Shown here piece after piece: positions 6,879 through 15,405 of a DNA stretch of 24,748 bases (positions within the stretch are counted from its first letter, which is position 1; the number at the start of each line of letters is the position of its first letter). The DNA lies in IMG/VR virus record IMGVR_UViG_3300023245_000107, positions 1 through 24,748 of that record, one strand, 5' to 3'. The notes below the pieces were generated by a model. The model searched no databases. It saw nothing but the letters and a program-made list of their open reading frames with translations, and was not told the DNA's origin. Source of the stretch: a virus. The position numbers and the translations under genes were made by a program.

Positions 6879-9112
6879 TGGCCCTTAAACCTTTTCTAAT
6901 AGCTCCAATCAATGGGGGTTTAATAAACAATTTAGAGCCCTGGTTATTACCAGAGGACGCCTTCTCTGTATTGAATAACGCTTATGTTTGGAGAGGAAGG
7001 GTTAGGAAGAGATTTGGTACAGCTTTACTAGGGGATACGGATTTACTTTCTAGGCTAAGAATTGACCTAGGAAATACGGATGCATCGGGAAATTTAGCTT
7101 TAACAAATATTCCTGGTATTCAATTAGAAGTGGGAATGATGTTTAGTTGTGGAACTAATATTTTTACTGTTACCGTGGTTCCCACTGTAGGTTTGACTTC
7201 TCCAACTCTTTCTACTACTTCTCCTTCCACTGGAACAGTTGAATTTACTTCTACCCCTCCTAATTTATATAAATTTTCTATTGGTGGTTCAGATGGTACT
7301 ATAGCTAGTACGGCAGTGTATTTCTATCCGGCTACTCCGGTCATGGGACTTAGACAAAGAGAGCTAGGAACTATAAATGTAGAAGAAACAGTGGGTTTCG
7401 ATACACAATTTAGCTACATTAGATCGGGGGGTGGTTGGGAGAGATTAGATACAGCATCCACTGGGATTTGGACAGGAAGCGATTCAGATTTATTTTGGTC
7501 AGTTAATTATCGAGGAGTGAATTTGTATGAGACAGCGTTGTATGTAGTGAATGGTGTGCAAGCTGATGGAATTAGATTTCTTCCTCAAGGATCGACTGCG
7601 TGGACACCTATAAATCCACAAACTACAGTACTGGCAACGTTTAAGTTAAATAGTGGTAAAATAATTATAGGATTTAAAAATAGACTTATAGTGTTAAATA
7701 CTTTGGAGACGGTAGCGGGATTGCCCCGACAATTCAAAAATAGAGCTCGTTGGAGTATAAACGGTGACCCGACGGTTGAGGCCACTTCATGGAGAAGTGA
7801 TATAAGGGGACAAGGAGGATATAACGATGCGACTACCACGGAAGCTATCGTTACTTGTGAGTTCATCAAAGATCACTTAATTGTATATTTCGAAAGATCC
7901 ACCTGGGAATTAGTTTATACGGCCAACAAAGGTCTTCCATTCGTCTGGCAAAAGATTAATAGTGAACTAGGAGCCGAAAGTCGATTCTCGGTTATTGGAT
8001 TTGATAAGGAGGCTTTAGGGGTGGGAAATGTAGGTGTTCATGCTTGCAATGGAACCAATGTAGAAAGAATCGATCAGAAGATTCCCGATGAAGTTTTTAA
8101 AATACATAACGGAAATGATGGGCCAAAGCGAGTCTATGGAATAAGAGATTACTACAACGAACTTGTTTACTGGACTTTTCCGAGTGCTACTCACAACCCC
8201 ACTTATCCTAACCGGGTATTAGTTTATAATTACCAAAATAAATCATGGGCCTTTACTGACGATTCATTTACATGTTTCGGGTACTTTCAAGAAGATTCGG
8301 ATTTAACCTGGGCATCTGTAGGAAGAATATACGGTACTTGGGAGAAATGGAATACTCCATGGGGATCCGCTACTAATCAAAGTCAGTTTGCAAATATATT
8401 AACTGGAAACCAGCAAGGGTTTACACACTTGATAAAGCCGGGTCGATCATCTAATTCCCAATCTCTTTATATCACAGCTATGACTCCGGCTACATCTACT
8501 ATTACATGTCCTAATCACAATTTACAGACAGGGGATTATATCCTTATTGAAGATTCCCAAGGAGTTACTGATCTAAATGGTATTGTTGTAAGGGTTTCTG
8601 GGCCCATTGGAGGTGTTGATAGTTTTCCAATCGATACTTCTTTCACAGGAACATATACAGGAGGAGGTAAAATTACTACCGTTTCTAATATCGATATTAG
8701 AAGTGTACAGTTTAATCCTGGTACTCCAACAGGTCTTCAGTTTGCTATGCCTTACATTGATTTACTATTAGATAAAACAGAAGAAGGTGAGGTTTCAGTT
8801 GATTATTTAATAGATTCTACTATTGGATGGACTATTCAAAGTCAGATCGAAAACCAGGAAGCGGGTAATGGAGAACCAACCGTACTACTAGGGAATAATA
8901 TTCTATTTACTAAACCGGAAACAAATAGTACTTATCAAACTCAACAAGAAAGAATTTGGCATAGATATTATGTTCAAACGGAAGGACGAATGATTCAACT
9001 CAAATTATACATGTCCGACTCACAGATGAGGAATCTATCTATTTCCAATAGCAACTTTCAGCTTAATGGAATAATACTTTACGTCGAGCCTACGGGGAGG
9101 ATAATTGGATAG
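6878..9112 (+). CDS. Tail hub / packaged-DNA stabilisation-like protein with FCCH-like insert
   Basis: 744 residues. The N-terminus (GGLINNLEPWLLPEDAF, then LNNAYVWRGRVRKRFG) and the repeated propeller-like blades in the middle (VTCEFIKDHLIVYFERSTWE, then VGNVGVHACNGTNVERIDQ, then VLVYNYQNKSWAFTDDSF) resemble the P22 gp10-type plug that closes the head after packaging. It is longer than P22 gp10 (about 470 residues) because of two insertions: a beta domain near residues 56-130 and an FCCH-like module near 530-605 (CPNHNLQTGDYILIEDSQG). The C-terminal domain ends IILYVEPTGRIIG. It acts in the tail below the adaptor. Confidence 0.7.
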   Translation: MALKPFLIAPINGGLINNLEPWLLPEDAFSVLNNAYVWRGRVRKRFGTALLGDTDLLSRLRIDLGNTDASGNLALTNIPGIQLEVGMMFSCGTNIFTVTVVPTVGLTSPTLSTTSPSTGTVEFTSTPPNLYKFSIGGSDGTIASTAVYFYPATPVMGLRQRELGTINVEETVGFDTQFSYIRSGGGWERLDTASTGIWTGSDSDLFWSVNYRGVNLYETALYVVNGVQADGIRFLPQGSTAWTPINPQTTVLATFKLNSGKIIIGFKNRLIVLNTLETVAGLPRQFKNRARWSINGDPTVEATSWRSDIRGQGGYNDATTTEAIVTCEFIKDHLIVYFERSTWELVYTANKGLPFVWQKINSELGAESRFSVIGFDKEALGVGNVGVHACNGTNVERIDQKIPDEVFKIHNGNDGPKRVYGIRDYYNELVYWTFPSATHNPTYPNRVLVYNYQNKSWAFTDDSFTCFGYFQEDSDLTWASVGRIYGTWEKWNTPWGSATNQSQFANILTGNQQGFTHLIKPGRSSNSQSLYITAMTPATSTITCPNHNLQTGDYILIEDSQGVTDLNGIVVRVSGPIGGVDSFPIDTSFTGTYTGGGKITTVSNIDIRSVQFNPGTPTGLQFAMPYIDLLLDKTEEGEVSVDYLIDSTIGWTIQSQIENQEAGNGEPTVLLGNNILFTKPETNSTYQTQQERIWHRYYVQTEGRMIQLKLYMSDSQMRNLSISNSNFQLNGIILYVEPTGRIIG

Positions 9113-9636
9113 TGTCTTCTAACTTCGAAGGAAATACAAGCAACTTACTTCCCAATACTTTTTTAATTCCCCAGGATCCAGTTCAAAAAGATTTAATGTT
9201 GAGACGGTATCTAGATCAAATAGCTACTGCGGTTAATGATAAGGACTCTGCTATTTATGATGGTTTAGAAACTATAACAGGACAACAGTTTTATCCAACT
9301 TTTCCTGGCACAGAATCAACCAACTCAGTTTACAGAGAAGTTTATCGAAAAGTAATTGATTGCGGTACGCTTCCTTCATCAGCTTCTTCCACTACTGCGC
9401 ATGGAATAACAACTACACAAGACTTTACTTTTGTTAAGATATATGGAACCTCAACCGATCCTGGCGTGTCAACTATCACTTCTTCTATTCCTCTACCTTA
9501 CATGAATACTACTACCCCTGGAGATTCTGTAGAGTTGTCGATCAATGCTACGGATGTTATCATTACTACTACTACGGCTAACTACGCCGCTTACACTAGA
9601 ACGTTCGTCGTCCTCGAATGGATGACTCAACTTTAG
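9112..9636 (+). CDS. Virion structural protein, 174 aa
   Basis: Starts with GTG at 9112, overlapping the hub stop (TAGTG). The first 55 residues are helical (QDPVQKDLMLRRYLDQIATA), followed by a beta domain with VYREVYRKVIDCGTLP (about 80-95), HGIT, FVKIYGTSTDP, IPLPYMN and a final TRTFVVLEWMTQL. I recognise this RKVxDxGxLP...HGI...IPLPY...LEW pattern as a recurring tail-region protein of environmental phages with no established function. Tight coupling to the hub gene suggests a tail accessory or fibre-anchoring role. Confidence 0.65.
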   Translation: MSSNFEGNTSNLLPNTFLIPQDPVQKDLMLRRYLDQIATAVNDKDSAIYDGLETITGQQFYPTFPGTESTNSVYREVYRKVIDCGTLPSSASSTTAHGITTTQDFTFVKIYGTSTDPGVSTITSSIPLPYMNTTTPGDSVELSINATDVIITTTTANYAAYTRTFVVLEWMTQL

Positions 9637-9645
9637 GAGCTTAAC

Positions 9646-10173
9646 ATGGCCTTTTTAGATTTTCTCCTTGGGAAGAAAGAAAAAACAGAACAAGTCCCAA
9701 GATTTACCCCTCAACAACAAGGTCTTCAAAACGACGTTATATCTGGTACTCAGCAAGGTCTTCCTCAAGCCTTTCAATATCTTCAACAAATACTCGGTGA
9801 TAGTCCCGAACTGATGGAGCAATTTCAAGCTCCTGCAATGAGACAATTCAACGAAGATATTATTCCATCTATAGCCGAAAGATTCTCTTCTATGGGTTCT
9901 CAAAAGAGCAATGCCTTTGGACTAGAGCTAGGACAAGCAGGGGCGGGTCTAGCAGAGAACTTAGGAGCTCAGCGAGCGAATCTAAAGGGTGGAGCCGTTA
10001 ATAGCTTACAGGGTCTTCTAAACCCCAGTATGCAGTCATCCTTTGAAAACAATTTCCGTCCGGCTACTTCCGGGCTATTAGGCGGTGCTTTGTCTAATGC
10101 TTCTCAAGGGCTAGGCCAAGCGGGTGGGATGGCTGCTATGATGAAATTATTACCAATGCTAGGAATCCTATAG
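9646..10173 (+). CDS. Probable internal/ejected virion protein, 175 aa
   Basis: Begins MAFLDFLLGKKEKTEQ and is then Gln- and Gly-rich with amphipathic helices: FTPQQQGLQNDVISGTQQGL, then ELMEQFQAPAMRQFNEDIIP, SIAERFSSMGSQKSNAFG, and a Gly/Ala/Met-rich C-terminus (GGMAAMMKLLPMLGIL). This composition is typical of small ejection proteins that travel with the DNA into the host. The neighbouring large helical protein at 10181 has similar hydrophobic Gly-rich parts. TAGGAG before the start is a good ribosome site. Confidence 0.6.
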   Translation: MAFLDFLLGKKEKTEQVPRFTPQQQGLQNDVISGTQQGLPQAFQYLQQILGDSPELMEQFQAPAMRQFNEDIIPSIAERFSSMGSQKSNAFGLELGQAGAGLAENLGAQRANLKGGAVNSLQGLLNPSMQSSFENNFRPATSGLLGGALSNASQGLGQAGGMAAMMKLLPMLGIL

Positions 10174-10180
10174 GTTATTT

Positions 10181-12784
10181 ATGATCGTTACCCCTCAACA
10201 TGATTATGGTGAAGAACTCGGACAAGCGTTGGGCGGTGGGTTTTCTTCCGGAGCTAATCAACTTATGAAATTTAAGTTGAAGAGTATGCTTAGGGAAAGT
10301 ATGAAGGCGAAAGAAGCTCAGAAGCCTTTTTCTATGTTGGATATGGGCAAGAATTTAGTTCGAACTGGTATGGACAAAGATTTGGTTTCATCCATTGATG
10401 GACATAAACTGAACGACATGGCGCAGCTAGCCTCAAATTATTCCAAAACTATGTCTCGAGATGACGCTTTGTTAAAAGCCAGGGATGAAACATTAGGGAT
10501 AGGCAAAGAGTCCCAACTCTCTCAAATTCTGGGAGGAGGTGAACCAGCCGACTCCTGGGGAGATGTTTTGAAAAAAGCATATACCGGAGGAAACATTGGG
10601 AGGGGAATTTCCGCTTCTAAAGGTGAAGGAGCCGAATCGTTTAAAGAGAGAACCTCATTAAAAAATCCAACCTTCCTTCAAGAACTGGTTCACGATGGGA
10701 ATAGGTTGGTAGCGGATTCCCCCTCTCTAGCAGTCGGTGGGGCTTTAGGATTCGCTGCAGGAGGACCCGGGGGGATAGCACCAGGATCTATAGGATTTAA
10801 TCGGGCTTTAGAAACAGGGTTAGAAGAGTATCAAAAATATATAGATAAAGGTAAAAAAGGTTCGTTTAAAGACTTCTTAGTTTCCTCCGGTAAGACAGCC
10901 CTATCCGGAGGAAAAGGAACGGCCCAAGGTTTATTGCTCAATTACCTAGGTCCCCTGTCGGTTTTGGATAAGATTCCGGGAGGAAAGAAACTACTAAATA
11001 TGACCGGAGGTAAGGCGGTTTCGTCTTTGATCAATACTGCATCCAAAGCGGGGATCTTTTCTGCTGGTAGTTCAGCTATAGAAGGAGAGATGCCTACTCT
11101 CAGACAATTTGGAAAAGATCTGGCTTTGTTTGCAGGATTTGATCTCCTCCGTGTAGCCAATCCCAAAGCTCGTAATGCACTTAATAAAATGAGAAAGAAG
11201 GGATTGGGTGGGGAGGAACTTGGAAATAAGATTAAAGAAACAGCGGAGTCCAAAGGCTACGACCTAAACAAATCGGGTGATATTGAAAGAGTAGTCAGGG
11301 ACATTACCGAAGAAGCCTCCCCCAAGGGAGAAGTCCTAAGAGAAACTATTAAAGAGCAGCCGATCAAGCCCCAATCTCCTAAAGAAATTGCTAAGAATTT
11401 AAAAAACCGTCCCTTAGATGAATATATAAAATGGGATGAAGATTATAAATCTGAGAAGGATTCTCCCTTAACAACGCGCGAAGAAACGAAGAGATCAGTT
11501 GCGGGGGAAAATGCACAAGAAAACCGAAGAAGGCTAAAAACACTTCAAGATGATTTATCTCATATCCAGGAGACTTTATCCAACCCTAAAATAAAACCAG
11601 AACCTCGAGCTATGGCTGAGGTGGCTAAGGCTGGGACAGAACAACAAATAAAGCTTCATGAGAAAGCAATAGAAGAGCAGAGTTCGATTGAAAAAACGGG
11701 TAAAAAACCATTTAGAGAGCACGAAGTTTTAGAAGGGATCGACAAGCATATAGAGGAACTGAGTCAGGCTGCTGAATTTCCTCAAGGAGAAATGGCCCAT
11801 AAATATAAGAATTGGTTTGAAAGAGACCAGAAATATATTGATAAACTTTTTGAACTAAAAGAAAAAGGAGAAATTCCAGAAAAAGCCTTTAAAGATCACT
11901 ATATTAAAGTACTGGATATGTATAAGAAGGGATACAAGGAAGCCTGGGAAAGATCGAATGATTTTTATAAAGATATGAAGCCTTTTACTAAGGGAGCGTT
12001 AAAAGAACACATCGGGAAGGAAGTTCCTGTTATGGAGAGGTATAGAAATCTACTAGAAAATAATATGGATATAAATGAAGCTAAAATTAAGCTTCAAGAA
12101 GACAAGTACAATTCCCTTTACCAACTTAAAAAGCCTTTAGTTAAACACCATCTTAAAACGATGAGGAACGATCTTAAGTCCATTCAAAATGATTATGTTA
12201 GACAGATAAAATATGCCGACGATTTAACTAAAAAAGTTGAAAGTCAATTCAAGAAGAACCTTGAACCTTTCGAAAAAGATGTGACTAACGTGACAGAAAA
12301 AAAACTACACAACTTATCTCGAAAAGGAAAAGTTCCTTATGAAGACGTTAAGAAAGCCTATAAGGAATCTCAGTCAATTGGAGAGGATCTATTTGAAAGC
12401 CTTAAAAAAGGAAAGATCTCTCATGAGTTTCAGCCTAAAATTAAAAAGTTCTTTTCTAAAAACCCTAAATTACCCAAAGCAATGGCAGGTGGGCTTATAT
12501 TAGGAAGTATACAAGAATCGGTTAAGAGTCTAACGGGCATTCATGTCCCAATAAGTACTCTTTCATTTGCGTTTGGAGGAAACAAATGGTTTCAAGGTAT
12601 GAGATACGGAGCAGCCTTGATGTTTGGCATAGGAAAACAAATTCTCAATAAACTGGGGACCGCATCTCAGAGAAGAAAATTCGAAAAAGCCAATACCTTT
12701 GAAGAAAAACAAAAGATAATTAATGAACTCATTCAAAAAGGATGGAGTAGACAACGTCGCAAGAAGGTTATTCCGAGTTCATAG
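10181..12784 (+). CDS. Large internal virion / DNA-ejection-type protein, 867 aa
   Basis: Residues 1-170 are helical and charged. Residues about 178-205 are a hydrophobic Gly-rich segment (SLAVGGALGFAAGGPGGIA), another hydrophobic stretch is near 310-320 (ALFAGFDLLRV), residues about 330-760 are highly charged Lys/Glu coiled coil, and residues 765-825 return to a hydrophobic/amphipathic part (AMAGGLILGSIQESV, then RYGAALMFGIGKQIL). No lytic transglycosylase motif is visible. Size, place as last gene of the tail block and alternation of membrane-prone and coiled-coil parts suit a protein ejected to span the cell envelope. Its 3' end overlaps the minus-strand cassette by 17 nt. Confidence 0.6.
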   Translation: MIVTPQHDYGEELGQALGGGFSSGANQLMKFKLKSMLRESMKAKEAQKPFSMLDMGKNLVRTGMDKDLVSSIDGHKLNDMAQLASNYSKTMSRDDALLKARDETLGIGKESQLSQILGGGEPADSWGDVLKKAYTGGNIGRGISASKGEGAESFKERTSLKNPTFLQELVHDGNRLVADSPSLAVGGALGFAAGGPGGIAPGSIGFNRALETGLEEYQKYIDKGKKGSFKDFLVSSGKTALSGGKGTAQGLLLNYLGPLSVLDKIPGGKKLLNMTGGKAVSSLINTASKAGIFSAGSSAIEGEMPTLRQFGKDLALFAGFDLLRVANPKARNALNKMRKKGLGGEELGNKIKETAESKGYDLNKSGDIERVVRDITEEASPKGEVLRETIKEQPIKPQSPKEIAKNLKNRPLDEYIKWDEDYKSEKDSPLTTREETKRSVAGENAQENRRRLKTLQDDLSHIQETLSNPKIKPEPRAMAEVAKAGTEQQIKLHEKAIEEQSSIEKTGKKPFREHEVLEGIDKHIEELSQAAEFPQGEMAHKYKNWFERDQKYIDKLFELKEKGEIPEKAFKDHYIKVLDMYKKGYKEAWERSNDFYKDMKPFTKGALKEHIGKEVPVMERYRNLLENNMDINEAKIKLQEDKYNSLYQLKKPLVKHHLKTMRNDLKSIQNDYVRQIKYADDLTKKVESQFKKNLEPFEKDVTNVTEKKLHNLSRKGKVPYEDVKKAYKESQSIGEDLFESLKKGKISHEFQPKIKKFFSKNPKLPKAMAGGLILGSIQESVKSLTGIHVPISTLSFAFGGNKWFQGMRYGAALMFGIGKQILNKLGTASQRRKFEKANTFEEKQKIINELIQKGWSRQRRKKVIPSS

Positions 12785-12893
12785 CTACTTTTACCTGTGC
12801 CCACCATCCCTTATAGTCTTCAGTAGGGTCGATTGTTACATCCTTAAACACACTCACTATCCAAATAGTAAAAATTATTCCAGCAGTTGTCAT
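12768..12893 (-). CDS. Small hydrophobic peptide in the minus-strand cassette, 41 aa
   Basis: Frame of 42 codons starting at ATG 12893-12891, one base after the stop of the ribbon-helix-helix gene, with a GGGGG ribosome site inside that gene's end. The product has a hydrophobic N-terminal stretch (AGIIFTIWIVSVF, residues 4-16) and a polar end with DPTEDYKGWWAQVKVAM, so it may be a small inner-membrane protein facing the cytoplasm or periplasm with its tail. Function unknown. It runs convergent to, and slightly into, the 867-residue gene. Confidence 0.5.
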   Translation of the reverse strand: MTTAGIIFTIWIVSVFKDVTIDPTEDYKGWWAQVKVAMNSE

Positions 12894-12894
12894 G

Positions 12895-13053
12895 TCAATT
12901 CCCCCTTATTTTTTCTTCTTTAGCTATCTGCTCGGTAACGGCTTGTAACACATACTTCGTCATAGACATGTTTCTATAGGTGGCATGAAGTTTAATTTTA
13001 GTATGAATATCCTTATGGATACTCATTAGCAGTATTTTAGTAGATTTTATCAT
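12895..13053 (-). CDS. Small ribbon-helix-helix DNA-binding protein, 52 aa
   Basis: Product of 52 residues with a strand-helix-helix pattern: ILLMSIHKDIHTKIKLHATY (residues 7-26), then RNMSMTKYVLQAVTEQIAKE. The I-x-x-x-x-H-x-x-x-K spacing, an Ala at the end of helix A and the Ser-Met-x-x-Tyr-Val turn into helix B are typical of Arc/ParG/antitoxin-type repressors, which bind DNA as dimers through the strand. There is no Shine-Dalgarno site; a promoter ending 7 nt before the ATG suggests a leaderless transcript. It lies opposite to all surrounding late genes and next to the tail-fibre promoter, which it could regulate (inference). Confidence 0.7.
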   Translation of the reverse strand: MIKSTKILLMSIHKDIHTKIKLHATYRNMSMTKYVLQAVTEQIAKEEKIRGN

Positions 13054-13060
13054 ATATAAA

Positions 13061-13090
13061 TATATAACATCAACGGTTATTAATTGCCAA
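13061..13090 (-). promoter_or_regulatory. Promoter of the minus-strand RHH cassette
   Basis: Reading the minus strand, TTGGCA (13090-13085) is followed after 18 nt by TATATA (13066-13061). Transcription would begin near 13053, which is the A of the RHH start codon. The -35 box overlaps the -35 box of the divergent tail-fibre promoter, so the two promoters compete for the same face of DNA. Confidence 0.5.
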
Positions 13091-13112
13091 TTTAAATCTT
13101 AAGTTATATAAT
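13084..13112 (+). promoter_or_regulatory. Sigma-70-type promoter of the tail-fibre operon
   Basis: TTGCCA (13084-13089), 17-nt spacer, then a perfect TATAAT (13107-13112), about 34 nt before the start of the 632-residue fibre gene, whose ribosome site is GAGGAA at 13139-13144. It is the best promoter in the window and would be read by unmodified host RNA polymerase. Sequence around it is strongly AT-rich. Confidence 0.75.
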
Positions 13113-13146
13113 TAATATTTAATTTTAATTACTCCTTTGAGGAACC

Positions 13147-15045
13147 ATGGCAAAAATAACCCAATCTTACGGATTCGATAATCCACTACAAGAAGTCTTC
13201 CCAAAACCTATCGTTAGTAATAGGGCTCCTACTACTACTGATAAGAAATTTCCAATCGGGCAGCAATGGGTCAATAAAACAGCAGGTACTTTTTATGGGC
13301 TTTCATCAGTGGTTGCTGGCTCAGCTGAATGGGAAGTTCTTGGTGGCTCTGGAGGCGATGTAAACACACTTACTGGTACAACTGGTGGAGCGGTTCCTCC
13401 AGCTGCTGGAACCATTAACCTTGCTGCCGGTACTGGTATTGCGATTGTCGGAGATCCGGGAACAAGTACATTAACCTTTTCATCAGCGGGTACTGCGGCC
13501 GAGAGCTTGACAGGTGACAGTGGTGGTGCAGTCTCAGCTACTGCTAACAACATTTCATTACTCTCTGGAACAGGAATGAGTATTATAGGTGATCCAGGTA
13601 CAAGCACCCTTACCTTTACATCAGCTGCATCTTCTCCAGAGACTTTAACAGGAAATAGCGGTGGAGCCGTCAGCGCCACACTTAATGACATAAGTCTTAT
13701 TGGGTCAGGTGGTGTATTAGTTACTGGGAATCCTGGAACTAGTACGTTAACGATTACCGCTCCAGGTGGAAGTGCATTCCCTGTTTCAGCTTACACTGTT
13801 GGAATCGTAGGAGAAGCTGATTATCAAACTATCGCTGCAGCCATTACAGCGGCGACTGCTACTGGAGGGACCATCTATATACAGGATGGAACGTATAGCG
13901 AAAACCTAACCTTAGTTTCTGGGGTTAATTTACGAGGGAACGACGGAACTTCGGTAATCATCTCAGGTATCCATGTGCCTCCTGCCACTGGATCATTAAC
14001 TATAGAAAACATAGCTATGACTGGAACTTCGGCTATCTTTTCTCTAGCAACTCCAATTTCACCGACACTGATCTTAAAAGGGGTAAACATTTCCCTTATT
14101 AATGGTATTTGTTTTGAGTTGGCTGCTATGAGTGGAACCATCCTTATGTTAAATTGTACTAATCTGGGTACAACGATTGATGCCATTCTAGATTGCACCT
14201 CCGGTTGTACCTTTATTGCAAAGGATAGTACTTTAGGAGAAGGAACAACTCCTTTCACTAATACCGATGGAGAAAGTAGTTTCTATAACTGTACTGTTTC
14301 TTGTCCTATCTTAGTCGATGGTATTGGAATAGGTTTAGTCGATTTCTGCAGTTTAGAAGGTACATTTACAACTGCTGGAAGTGCTGTTTGTCGAGTAAGC
14401 CATACTAACATTGATACGGTCGCATCCGATTGTGTGACTCATAACTCTACCGAAATTCTTACTGTCGATGAGTCTACCCTAAATTCTGGTGGTACGTACG
14501 CAATCGGAGGAACAGGTAGCGGGATCGTTTATATAACCTCAAATACCTTCTTCAGTCCTCCAGATATTCAATCCTCTTTGACTAACATTAACGGTTATAC
14601 TTCCATTTCAAATTCTTATAGAACAAGTGATCCTGCCAATGCAGTTCTAATAGAAGATAATGAAGTTACGGGATTTGGTGCAGGAGCTGATGTTGACATT
14701 CTCTTAACTCCTAAAGGTATTGGTAAAATTAAATCTTCTTCGGACGTGGCTTTAATTACTGCGGGGACTTCATTAGTTGTGACCGGAGGAGCCGCAACCG
14801 ACTTTATTGGTTCAGGGGTTCTAGTTAATGGAACTGTCACCATTCTTAACACTAACATTGCTGTAAACGATGTAGTTTTAATCACTCGTGTAAGTGGAGC
14901 CGCTTCCACAACTTTAGGTGAGTTAAGTGTAGTTATTACAGCGAATACTAACTTTGTTGTTAACTCTTTACAAACAGCTGTTCCCGGATCGATAGAAAGC
15001 AACGATGTCTCAACTTTTACTTACTTTATCGTTAAATACGTGTAA
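13147..15045 (+). CDS. Tail fibre with repeat shaft and beta-helix domain, 632 aa
   Basis: Residues 20-65 form a domain (SNRAPTTTDKKFPIGQQWVN, then EWEVLGG) shared with the 475-residue fibre, probably the attachment module. Residues about 73-210 contain three ~46-residue repeats, each with LTGxxGGAV, IxLxxGTG and a GDPGTSTLTF-like end, giving a beta shaft. From about 217 a pectate-lyase-like right-handed beta-helix follows (EADYQTIAAAITAA, GGTIYIQDGTYSENLTL, VNLRGND), followed by further beta coils and an end domain. Such fibres bind or degrade host surface glycans; no catalytic residues can be assigned. First gene after the strong promoter. Confidence 0.75.
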   Translation: MAKITQSYGFDNPLQEVFPKPIVSNRAPTTTDKKFPIGQQWVNKTAGTFYGLSSVVAGSAEWEVLGGSGGDVNTLTGTTGGAVPPAAGTINLAAGTGIAIVGDPGTSTLTFSSAGTAAESLTGDSGGAVSATANNISLLSGTGMSIIGDPGTSTLTFTSAASSPETLTGNSGGAVSATLNDISLIGSGGVLVTGNPGTSTLTITAPGGSAFPVSAYTVGIVGEADYQTIAAAITAATATGGTIYIQDGTYSENLTLVSGVNLRGNDGTSVIISGIHVPPATGSLTIENIAMTGTSAIFSLATPISPTLILKGVNISLINGICFELAAMSGTILMLNCTNLGTTIDAILDCTSGCTFIAKDSTLGEGTTPFTNTDGESSFYNCTVSCPILVDGIGIGLVDFCSLEGTFTTAGSAVCRVSHTNIDTVASDCVTHNSTEILTVDESTLNSGGTYAIGGTGSGIVYITSNTFFSPPDIQSSLTNINGYTSISNSYRTSDPANAVLIEDNEVTGFGAGADVDILLTPKGIGKIKSSSDVALITAGTSLVVTGGAATDFIGSGVLVNGTVTILNTNIAVNDVVLITRVSGAASTTLGELSVVITANTNFVVNSLQTAVPGSIESNDVSTFTYFIVKYV

Positions 15046-15060
15046 TTACAGGAGTCTATA

Positions 15061-15405
15061 ATGTCATATGGAAAAAGAGTTTTATTTGAAACTTTACGAG
15101 AGGAGTCGTTCTCTTTTACGGCTGCTACTTATAAGGCATTTGGTGATCCCTTGTCTAATTCTTGCAGACAAATAAGATTTACTAACGAGATGGATGAACC
15201 GATGTATATTTCATTCGACGGTACTAATAATGTAGAAAGAGTAGCCACTAACAGTTACGTCTTATGGGATTTTTGTTCCAATAAAGTAAACGATGGTGGA
15301 TTTTTCCTTGGAAAAGAAACTCAGATATATATTAAAAATGCCTCGGGAGCACCCACTTCCGGAGTCTTTTATGCTACTGTAGTCTATGGTAAAGGAGATA
15401 ACTAA
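15061..15405 (+). CDS. Small beta-rich virion protein of the tail-fibre locus, 114 aa
   Basis: Begins MSYGKRVLFETLREESFSF and contains CRQIRFTNEMDEPMYISFDG, then SYVLWDFCSNKV and IYIKNASGAPTSG with a beta-strand end. I recognise this as a recurring small protein of phage fibre loci with a compact beta fold; a role as a fibre-associated or capsid-surface protein is likely but unproven. AGGAG precedes the start and the stop overlaps the next start (TAATG). Confidence 0.7.
   Translation: MSYGKRVLFETLREESFSFTAATYKAFGDPLSNSCRQIRFTNEMDEPMYISFDGTNNVERVATNSYVLWDFCSNKVNDGGFFLGKETQIYIKNASGAPTSGVFYATVVYGKGDN

Noticed and set aside
12723-12923. Plus-strand 66-aa frame across the end of the 867-aa gene
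   Set aside because: Overlaps the cassette's two better-supported minus genes and has no sensible composition or ribosome site.
13366-13780. Repeats in the fibre gene considered as CRISPR or non-coding repeats
   Set aside because: Period is about 46 codons, in frame, with protein-level similarity; they are shaft repeats.
13293-15002. Several long minus-strand frames within the 632-aa fibre gene
   Set aside because: No ribosome sites, low-complexity Val/Pro composition, and full overlap with a well-supported fibre.
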